Of a DNA stretch of 64,000 bases, positions 27,010-33,633 are shown in pieces (the stretch's first letter is position 1; each line of letters starts with the position of its first letter). This stretch comes from an uncultured Lachnospiraceae bacterium (GTDB lineage Bacteria > Bacillota > Clostridia > Lachnospirales > Lachnospiraceae). A program made the translations under genes and the position numbers. The notes under the pieces are model-generated. The model was given only the letters and a program-made list of their open reading frames with translations. It was not told the origin of the DNA and searched no databases. The stretch spans positions 1 through 64,000 of the forward strand of contig CALWOX010000009.1 of assembly GCA_944383265.1 (NCBI GenBank), in the 5' to 3' direction.

Positions 27010-29181
27010 TTGGATAAAATAGACGGCTTTCTCAGTGCCAAGATAAACGGCAAGAGCGAGGAGAAGGCTGAAAACGAAGTAAAGGTGACAAGGAGGAGGA
27101 CAGCGCAGAGAAAGACTGCGGCAAGAAAGTCTCCCCTTAAAAATGAAAAAGCGCCTTTGGCGGATGAGAATGAAAATACTGCAGAAAAGTTAAAGGATAC
27201 CGCAAAGGCCACAAAGAAAAGGACGGCGGGAAAGCTCGCCGCGGCAAAGACAAAAACCGCAAAGGCGGATAAAACAGCCAAGACAGTCAAGGAAAAGCCG
27301 GCAAAGACCGCAAAGACATTAAAGGCTGAAAAGACTGTGAAGGAAAAAACAACTAAGGAAAAGGCTGAAAAGGAAAGCGGCGAGAAGGAAAAAAAGACTG
27401 CCGGAAAGAATCCCTTGCAGAGAAAAAAGAGAGAAAAGACCTCATCAAAGAAGAGCTCGGAGAAGAAGCAGGGAGCGTCAAATATAATAGAAGCTGCGAG
27501 AAATCTTTTCAGAGCTCCCGAAAAGACAGGGAATGAGCATATAAGGATAATACCTCTCGGAGGCCTTGAGCAGATCGGAATGAATATTACGGCCTTTGAA
27601 GATGACGACAGTATCGTGGTAGTGGACTGCGGACTGGCATTCCCGGGAGACGATATGTTGGGCGTGGATCTCGTTATTCCCGATGTTACCTATCTGAAGC
27701 AGAACATAGAAAAGGTAAAGGGCTTTGTAATAACCCACGGTCACGAGGACCACATAGGAGCGCTACCCTATATCCTCAGAGATATAAATGTGCCCGTATA
27801 TTCCACAAGGCTTACCATAGCCCTCATCGAAAACAAGTTGAGGGAGGTTCAGCTCCTTGACAGCGCGAAGCTTAACGTGGTAAAGCACGGCGACGTGGTA
27901 AGGCTCGGAAGCTTTGATATAGAATTCATAAAGACAAACCACTCCATACAGGACGCCAGCGCACTGGCTATCCACTCTCCCGCGGGAACTATACTTCATA
28001 CAGGCGACTTCAAGGTGGATTACACTCCCGTATTCGGAGACGCTATAGATCTTCAGAGATTTGCAGAGCTCGGAAGAGACGGAGTCCTTGCCCTTATGGC
28101 TGACTCCACGAATGCACTGAGACAGGGATTTACAATGTCCGAGAGAACAGTGGGAAGGACCTTTGACGCTATATTTGCGGAGCACCCCAAGAACCGTATA
28201 ATAGTGGCTACCTTCGCATCAAATGTGGACAGAGTTCAGCAGGTCATAAACGATGCATACAAGTACGACAGGAAGGTCGTAGTAGAAGGCCGCTCCATGG
28301 TAAATGTAATCGGCACAGCGTCGGAGCTCGGCTACATCAGCATCCCCGAGGGAACACTCATAGACATCGACAATCTCAAGGATTATCCTGAGGAAAAGAC
28401 AGTAATAGTAACGACAGGAAGCCAGGGAGAATCCATGGCGGCCCTCTCAAGGATGGCCTCCTCACAGCACAGGAAGGTCTCAATAGGGCCTAATGATGTG
28501 GTAGTACTCAGCTCGACCCCCATACCCGGAAACGAGAAGGCTGTGGCGAGAGTTATAAACGAGCTCTCCCAGAAGCACGCGGAGGTCATCTATCAGGATA
28601 CACACGTATCCGGACATGCATGTCAGGAGGAGCTGAAGCTCATATACTCTCTGGTGCATCCCAAATACGCCATACCCGTTCACGGCGAGTACAGGCACCG
28701 CCTTGGCCAGACACGCATAGCTCAGGCCGTAGGAATACCCAAGGAAAATATCATAATGGCATCCACAGGAGACGTTATCGATATCGGCTATGACTCCTGC
28801 AAGATAGTGGATCATGTCCAGTCCGGCGGTCTCATGGTAGACGGCCTGGGAGTAGGAGACGTCGGAAACATCGTCCTCAGAGACAGACAGAACCTTGCAC
28901 AGAACGGAATAATAGTAGTAGTCCTTACCCTTGAGAAGTACTCGGGACATGTGCTTTCGGGCCCCGATATCGTCACAAGAGGCTTTGTCTATGTCAGAGA
29001 GTCCGAGACTCTTATAGAGGAGGCAAGAGGCGTTGTAAGAGACGCGGTTGACGACTGCCTTGTAAAGCATGTCAGTGACTGGGGCAAGATAAAGAATGTC
29101 ATAAAGGACAGCCTTTCGGATTACTTCTGGAAGAAGCTTAAGAGAAATCCTATGATACTTCCTATAATTATGGAAGTGTAG
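27010..29181 (+). CDS. rnjA: Ribonuclease J with a long basic N-terminal tail
   Basis: A 723-residue beta-CASP metallo-beta-lactamase enzyme, both 5' exonuclease and endonuclease, central to mRNA decay and rRNA maturation. The conserved body starts near residue 177 (HIRIIPLGGLEQIGMN) and carries the zinc motif HGHEDH at 243-248, and later HTGDFKVD and SSTPIPGNE. Usual length is about 555. The first 175 residues are an added low-complexity tail of Lys, Ala, Thr and Glu with repeats such as TAKTVKEK and KTLKAEK, resembling histone H1 tails and probably disordered and RNA-binding. The start is TTG at 27010, supported by AGGAGGA (26994-27000); no ATG exists in the tail. Confidence 0.95.
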   Translation: MDKIDGFLSAKINGKSEEKAENEVKVTRRRTAQRKTAARKSPLKNEKAPLADENENTAEKLKDTAKATKKRTAGKLAAAKTKTAKADKTAKTVKEKPAKTAKTLKAEKTVKEKTTKEKAEKESGEKEKKTAGKNPLQRKKREKTSSKKSSEKKQGASNIIEAARNLFRAPEKTGNEHIRIIPLGGLEQIGMNITAFEDDDSIVVVDCGLAFPGDDMLGVDLVIPDVTYLKQNIEKVKGFVITHGHEDHIGALPYILRDINVPVYSTRLTIALIENKLREVQLLDSAKLNVVKHGDVVRLGSFDIEFIKTNHSIQDASALAIHSPAGTILHTGDFKVDYTPVFGDAIDLQRFAELGRDGVLALMADSTNALRQGFTMSERTVGRTFDAIFAEHPKNRIIVATFASNVDRVQQVINDAYKYDRKVVVEGRSMVNVIGTASELGYISIPEGTLIDIDNLKDYPEEKTVIVTTGSQGESMAALSRMASSQHRKVSIGPNDVVVLSSTPIPGNEKAVARVINELSQKHAEVIYQDTHVSGHACQEELKLIYSLVHPKYAIPVHGEYRHRLGQTRIAQAVGIPKENIIMASTGDVIDIGYDSCKIVDHVQSGGLMVDGLGVGDVGNIVLRDRQNLAQNGIIVVVLTLEKYSGHVLSGPDIVTRGFVYVRESETLIEEARGVVRDAVDDCLVKHVSDWGKIKNVIKDSLSDYFWKKLKRNPMILPIIMEV

Positions 29182-29199
29182 AATCAGGGACAAATAAAG

Positions 29200-29233
29200 A
29201 CAGAGTCGGAGTTTATATCCGGCTCTGTTTTTG
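29200..29233 (+). terminator. Terminator of the RNase J gene
   Basis: ACAGAGTCGGA / TCCGGCTCTGT, an 11-base stem with one G-T pair and a 7-base loop, followed by TTTTTG. Confidence 0.9.
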
Positions 29234-29320
29234 TGTTCAAAAAAGGCTTTTAAAATCAGGTCAGAATGAAATTACAGGCGTGACAATACAAGGATTTCGA
29301 GGGTACAAAAAGAAATGAAA

Positions 29321-29730
29321 TTACTGCCGATAATTTCGTTTATCGGAAGTACCCTCCTTAAAACAAACAAAAGAGCCATACATATAAGCCTTAAAGCCCC
29401 TGCTTTGTCGCCTGATGTAATGCTCCGTGATGTAAAAAAGCCTTCCTTATGTCGGAAACCGTGCTTATATTTCCTTTCGGCCCCTCTTTTCCGATCGGCT
29501 GTTTCGAGGGGAGGTATGTGTATCCCGGAATCGGTTTACACATGTCCCGATATCAAAAGAAAACATAACAGGTATCTTTTTCACTAATATTACCATATTT
29601 AAAAGATAAATTCCATACCGGGAAGGTATTTTTAACAATTAAATTCACTTTTTTATCAGGGGTGGTCTGTGATTTTAAACGCTCTTTTTTCACACTTTTT
29701 TCTCCCTATAAACGAAATTATCGACAGTAA
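29321..29730. repeat. Inverted repeat pair bounding a 410-base segment
   Basis: TTACTGCCGATAATTTCGTT plus TAT (29321-29343) recurs inverted at 29708-29730 with one mismatch in 23 bases. The 364 bases between hold several hairpins. It could be the end pair of a miniature transposable element or the closing stem of a structured RNA. No target-site duplication is visible. Confidence 0.75.
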
Positions 29731-29988
29731 AAACTCAGCCTCAAAAGAGGGGGATGACCCCTTAAAAAGGGGCTTTTACATATGTGGAACTTGAAAAGGT
29801 TGTGGAAGCTGCGGTAAACACTACCGCGGAAAGACTTGAAACAATTAAAACCGAATAATGCTAATGCTATAGAGAGGGCGTGTCGGCGAAATGCCGGCAC
29901 TCCCCTTTATGTCCGGGAAAATCATGAAATTTATCAGAAGACCGTAAGTATTTATTAATCAAATAAGATTTGTATGTTTCCCTAATTA

Positions 29989-29997
29989 TGGTATAAT
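29989..29997 (+). promoter_or_regulatory. Extended -10 promoter of the MltG-like operon
   Basis: TGGTATAAT (29989-29997), an extended -10 element. A weak TTGTAT lies 16 bases upstream. The start codon of the next gene is 45 bases downstream. Confidence 0.6.
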
Positions 29998-30041
29998 TAA
30001 TTGATATTTTTAAAACCGGAAGGAAAAAGGTGGCACAGTAA

Positions 30042-30587
30042 ATGGACAATAATGAAAACGCATTACAGAAGATAACCGGATTTTTGACAGGCTTTGCGGG
30101 AAGGGTCATCCTTATTGCCCTTATCGTGCTGGTATGCGCTTACGGACTTAAGGCAAGCTTTGACTTCGGCCATGACATATTTTATCAGGAGCCTGTGGAG
30201 GCGGAGCCCGGACAGGACAAGGAGATAACTGTGGAGGAGGGCGCGACTCTCGACAGCATCGCGGATCTCCTTAAGGAGGAGGGCCTTATAAGGAATGAGA
30301 TAGCCTTCAAGGTACAGGGTATACTTTACGAGTCGAATATAGAGCCCGGTAAGTACATACTTAATACCTCCATGACCACAAAGGAGCTCCTTGAGGCCTT
30401 AAATACGGAGCCTGAGGAGACTGTTGCTGCGGAGACTCAGGCCTCTGATGTGATAGGCGGAGGAGACGAGAGCGTCGGCGAAGATCAGGTGGAGGCTGCG
30501 CAGAGAGAGGGAATAGACATCGAGGCCGAAACCGCAGGAAGCTCGGAAACATCCGCAACAGAAACACAGGCTGAGGATCAGCAGTAA
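30042..30587 (+). CDS. MltG/YceG-like membrane protein without the catalytic domain
   Basis: A 181-residue protein with one membrane segment (about 20-42) and the LysM-like N-terminal part of the YceG family (ITVEEGATLDSIADLLKEEGLI ... ESNIEPGKYILNTSMTTKELL, about 65-125). Full MltG, which cuts nascent glycan strands, is about 340 residues or more and has a catalytic glutamate in its C-terminal half. That half is absent; a Glu/Ala/Thr-rich tail ends the protein. Short forms like this are found in Lachnospiraceae. Its place before a TrmR-like and a U32 gene is the same as that of mltG in Bacillus. Probably a wall-associated accessory protein; not an active transglycosylase. Confidence 0.8.
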   Translation: MDNNENALQKITGFLTGFAGRVILIALIVLVCAYGLKASFDFGHDIFYQEPVEAEPGQDKEITVEEGATLDSIADLLKEEGLIRNEIAFKVQGILYESNIEPGKYILNTSMTTKELLEALNTEPEETVAAETQASDVIGGGDESVGEDQVEAAQREGIDIEAETAGSSETSATETQAEDQQ

Positions 30588-30624
30588 TTATAAGCCGGAC
30601 AAAACAATACAAAGGAGCCTTAAA

Positions 30625-31296
30625 TTGGATTACACAAGGATAAAGGATTATCTCCTGTCTCTTGAGGGGGAGGAGGACAGCTTGCTCTCTGAGTTGAGAG
30701 ACAGGGCGGAGCTTGCAAATGTCCCTATAATAAGGAGAGAGACAGAGAGCTTGCTCAGGACTCTTACAGTATTAAAAAGGCCGAGGAAGATCCTTGAGAT
30801 CGGTACGGCTGTGGGTTACAGTGCCATAGTCATGGAGAAGGCTATGGGCGGCTTTTGCCCCATTATAACTGTGGAGAGCTATGAAAAGCGCATACCGGAG
30901 GCCCTTGGAAATATAAGAAATGCAGGCTTTCAGGGAGTCATAAGCCTTCTTTTTGAGGATGCGGGAGAGGCCCTTAAGGCTCTTATGGAGTCGGGTATAC
31001 ATACGCCGGAGATAAATGCGGGCTTTGACCTTGTATTTATGGACGCGGCAAAGGGCCAGTACTTAAACTGGCTGCCTATGGTCCTTGAGCTTATGAATAC
31101 AGGCGGGCTCCTTATATGTGATAATGTCCTTCAGGACCTTACGGTCATGGAATCACGCTTTACGGTCGAGAGGAGAGACAGGACCATACACGAGAGGATG
31201 CGTGCCTTTTTAAGGGAGATAAAGACCTGCGACAGGCTTGAGAGCTCTGTCATAAGCATGGGGGACGGAGTCAGCATATCGGTGAAGCTGAAATAG
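30625..31296 (+). CDS. trmR: O-methyltransferase, TrmR/YrrM-like
   Basis: A 223-residue class I SAM-dependent O-methyltransferase (PF01596 type). The SAM motif is ILEIGTAVGYSAIVM (about 52-66), followed by the acidic VESYEKR and metal-binding VFMDAAKGQY. In Bacillus the orthologue in this position (YrrM, TrmR) methylates 5-hydroxyuridine at tRNA position 34. The U32 gene next door would supply the hydroxyl group, so the pair probably makes methoxyuridine. The start is TTG at 30625, seven bases after AAAGGAG. Confidence 0.87.
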   Translation: MDYTRIKDYLLSLEGEEDSLLSELRDRAELANVPIIRRETESLLRTLTVLKRPRKILEIGTAVGYSAIVMEKAMGGFCPIITVESYEKRIPEALGNIRNAGFQGVISLLFEDAGEALKALMESGIHTPEINAGFDLVFMDAAKGQYLNWLPMVLELMNTGGLLICDNVLQDLTVMESRFTVERRDRTIHERMRAFLREIKTCDRLESSVISMGDGVSISVKLK

Positions 31297-31325
31297 ATTT
31301 TTGATAAACGGAGAATCTTATACAA

Positions 31326-32561
31326 ATGGATAATATAAAGAAACCTGAATTATTGATACCTGCGGGTAATCTTGAGACACTTAAGACCGCCATAATATAC
31401 GGTGCGGATGCGGTGTATATAGGAGGGGAGGCCTTCGGCCTGAGGGCAAAGGCGGACAATTTTTCTATTGAAGATATGAAGGCGGGCATAGATTTTGCTC
31501 ACGAGAGAGGAAGGAAGGTCTATGTGACCGCAAACATCCTTGCACACAACAGAGATATAGCTGAGGCTGAGGACTATTTCAGAGAGCTTTCCCATACAGG
31601 CGCGGATGCGGTCATTATCTCCGACCCGGGGCTTTTTGAGATCTCCAAGGAAATAAACCCTGACATGGAGATACATATATCAACTCAGGCAAATAATACG
31701 AATTACCGCACATTTCTTTTCTGGTACAAGCTCGGAGCAAAGAGAGTAGTCAGCGCAAGGGAGCTCTCCCTTGAGGAGATTAAGGAGATAAGGAGAAATA
31801 TTCCTGACGACCTTGAGATAGAGAGCTTTGTACACGGTGCTATGTGCATATCTTATTCCGGAAGATGCCTCCTTTCTTCGTTTATGGCGGGAAGGGATGC
31901 TAATCAGGGAGCCTGCACCCACCCCTGCAGGTGGAAGTACAGTCTTATGGAGGAGAAGAGGCCGGGGGAGTATTTCCCTGTAACGGAGAACGAGAGAGGG
32001 ACATATATATTTAACTCCAAGGACCTCTGCATGATCGAGCACATTCCCGAGCTTTTGGGTGCGGGTATAGACAGTCTTAAGATAGAAGGAAGGATGAAGA
32101 CGGCTCTCTATGTGGCTACTGTGGCAAGGACCTACAGGAGGGCGATAGATGATTTCTTCGAGTCCCCTGAGCTTTACAGGGAAAGACTTGAGCTTTATAA
32201 GGAAGAGATCGGAAAGTGTACCACAAGGGACTTTACCACAGGCTTTTATTTCGGAAAGCCACAGTCTGATTCCCAGATATATGACAGCAATACCTACCAC
32301 AAAAATTATATATATCTCGGAACCGTCGCGGGAGTGGAGGACGGCTATGCCCTTATTGAGCAGAAGAACAAGTTTTCCGTAGGGGATGAGATCGAGATAA
32401 TGAAGCCTGATTTTGAGAATGTAAGGACAAAAGTCCTTGAGATAAGGGATGCGGATAGCATGGAGTCTATGGAATCTTGCCCTCACCCCAAGCAAAAGCT
32501 TAAGCTAAGGCTTTCCGTTATGCCTGAGGCTTTTGATATACTCAGAGTCAAAGCGGAGTAG
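31326..32561 (+). CDS. Peptidase U32 family protein (tRNA uridine hydroxylation, TrhP-like)
   Basis: A 411-residue protein of the U32 family. It starts with the conserved PELLIPAGNLETLKTAIIYGADAVYIGG and carries the cysteine-rich block HGAMCISYSGRCLLSS ... GACTHPCRW, where four cysteines probably hold an iron-sulfur cluster. Relatives TrhP/RlhA hydroxylate tRNA or rRNA using prephenate; protease activity is doubtful. Bacillus has two genes (yrrN, yrrO) in this place, here only one. Confidence 0.92.
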   Translation: MDNIKKPELLIPAGNLETLKTAIIYGADAVYIGGEAFGLRAKADNFSIEDMKAGIDFAHERGRKVYVTANILAHNRDIAEAEDYFRELSHTGADAVIISDPGLFEISKEINPDMEIHISTQANNTNYRTFLFWYKLGAKRVVSARELSLEEIKEIRRNIPDDLEIESFVHGAMCISYSGRCLLSSFMAGRDANQGACTHPCRWKYSLMEEKRPGEYFPVTENERGTYIFNSKDLCMIEHIPELLGAGIDSLKIEGRMKTALYVATVARTYRRAIDDFFESPELYRERLELYKEEIGKCTTRDFTTGFYFGKPQSDSQIYDSNTYHKNYIYLGTVAGVEDGYALIEQKNKFSVGDEIEIMKPDFENVRTKVLEIRDADSMESMESCPHPKQKLKLRLSVMPEAFDILRVKAE

Positions 32562-32576
32562 TCGGTGGAGGAATAA

Positions 32577-33533
32577 ATGGAAGTTCTCTTTATTTTTGCG
32601 GCGGCAATATGTGTGCTGTATTTTGTGCTTATCGTTGCCTACTCGGGAATAGGGACGTCGTTTTGTTTCATATGGCTGTTTTTTGCGGCCTTATGCGGGG
32701 CCATGTCCTGCTTTTCCGTATACCTGAGGGCCCACAGACATTGCCTCCCGAAGCGAGGGATAGTTTTCATAAGCACCAGTCTTATCCTCGGCATAGTCGT
32801 GATGGCGGTCATCATGGGACTTATGGCTCATACAGCCGCTGTGCCCGAGAAAAAGAAGCTTGACTATGTCATAGTTCTCGGTGCGAGGGTATATCCCGAC
32901 AAGATGAGCGTAAGCCTTAAGAACAGGCTTGATAAGGCTTATGAGTATCATGTTGAGAATCCTGAGACGAAATTTGTACTTTCGGGAGGTCAGGGGGACA
33001 ATGAATATCTGCCTGAGGCTGTGGCGATGTACAATTATCTTCATCTTAAGGGGATGCCTGAGGAGAACATGATATTAGAGATGTTTTCTACGAGTACGAC
33101 CGAAAATATTGCTTTTTCGATGATAGCTATAGATGAGGATATAAAAAAGACCGAGAGAGATGTGATAGAGGACATTAAGGACTCGGCGCAGATGAAGCTT
33201 AGAGAGAGGATAGAATTCGGAATATACCCTGTGGAGAGGGGCGTGGAATTCATAGAGGACAGCATCCTCGGCGATAATGAGGGCCTTTCACTTAAGGAGG
33301 CGGCGGAAGCCGCGGAGGAAGTGAGAAGGACACAGGTGGCTGCCGATAAGGGGCCCTCTGTGGGAGTTCTTACCAATGATTTTCATGTAATGAGAGCGGT
33401 CCTCATAGCAAAAAAGAGGGGCTTTGAAAATGTTTCGGGAATATCGGCGCCCTCGGATCCGATACTTTTGCCGCACTTTTTCGTGAGGGAGTGCGCGGCC
33501 ATAATTAAGGACAGGATCATGGGAAATATGTAA
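32577..33533 (+). CDS. YdcF-family (DUF218) membrane protein with an insertion
   Basis: A 318-residue protein with three N-terminal membrane segments (about 1-24, 28-50, 62-86) and a DUF218 domain with the usual DYVIVLGARV, FVLSGGQGDNE, EAVAMYNYL and TSTTENIAFSM motifs. The family acts in envelope biology (ElyC, SanA) with unknown chemistry. After the STTEN motif about 85 charged residues are inserted before the closing VLTNDFHVMRA. The start follows GGTGGAGG. Confidence 0.88.
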   Translation: MEVLFIFAAAICVLYFVLIVAYSGIGTSFCFIWLFFAALCGAMSCFSVYLRAHRHCLPKRGIVFISTSLILGIVVMAVIMGLMAHTAAVPEKKKLDYVIVLGARVYPDKMSVSLKNRLDKAYEYHVENPETKFVLSGGQGDNEYLPEAVAMYNYLHLKGMPEENMILEMFSTSTTENIAFSMIAIDEDIKKTERDVIEDIKDSAQMKLRERIEFGIYPVERGVEFIEDSILGDNEGLSLKEAAEAAEEVRRTQVAADKGPSVGVLTNDFHVMRAVLIAKKRGFENVSGISAPSDPILLPHFFVRECAAIIKDRIMGNM

Positions 33534-33633
33534 ATGTAAAAGTGTATAAGAAATAAATCGATATGCGACAAGTATTTCAATATGCTATGTGGATTTAAGA
33601 TATATGATTGAGAAAAAGGAGACTGAAAATAAG

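Larger units (their letters stand above)
29234..30041. other. Gene-poor tract with structured, repeat-bounded sequence
   Basis: No convincing gene lies in these 800 bases. A plus frame at 29315-29587 (90 codons) has no ribosome site and uses CGN arginine codons unlike its neighbours. Hairpins seen are GAGGGTAC/GTACCCTC (29299-29356) around CCGATAA/TTATCGG; CCCCTC/GAGGGG (29481-29511); ATACC/GGTAT with T run (29615-29633); CCCCTT/AAGGGG (29758-29772); and GTGTCGGC/GCCGGCAC (29880-29900). A short frame ending at 29859 (about 30 codons, ELEKVVEAAVNTTAERLETI) has local codon style and may be the end of a lost gene. Confidence 0.6.

Noticed and set aside
29315-29587. A 90-codon plus-strand frame in the gene-poor tract
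   Set aside because: No ribosome site, codon choice unlike the neighbours (CGN arginine), and it covers hairpin-rich sequence; no recognisable protein pattern.
31680-32495. Long antisense frame over the U32 gene (271 codons)
   Set aside because: Mirror of a well-supported gene; such antisense frames are common here because the codon usage leaves few stops on the opposite strand.
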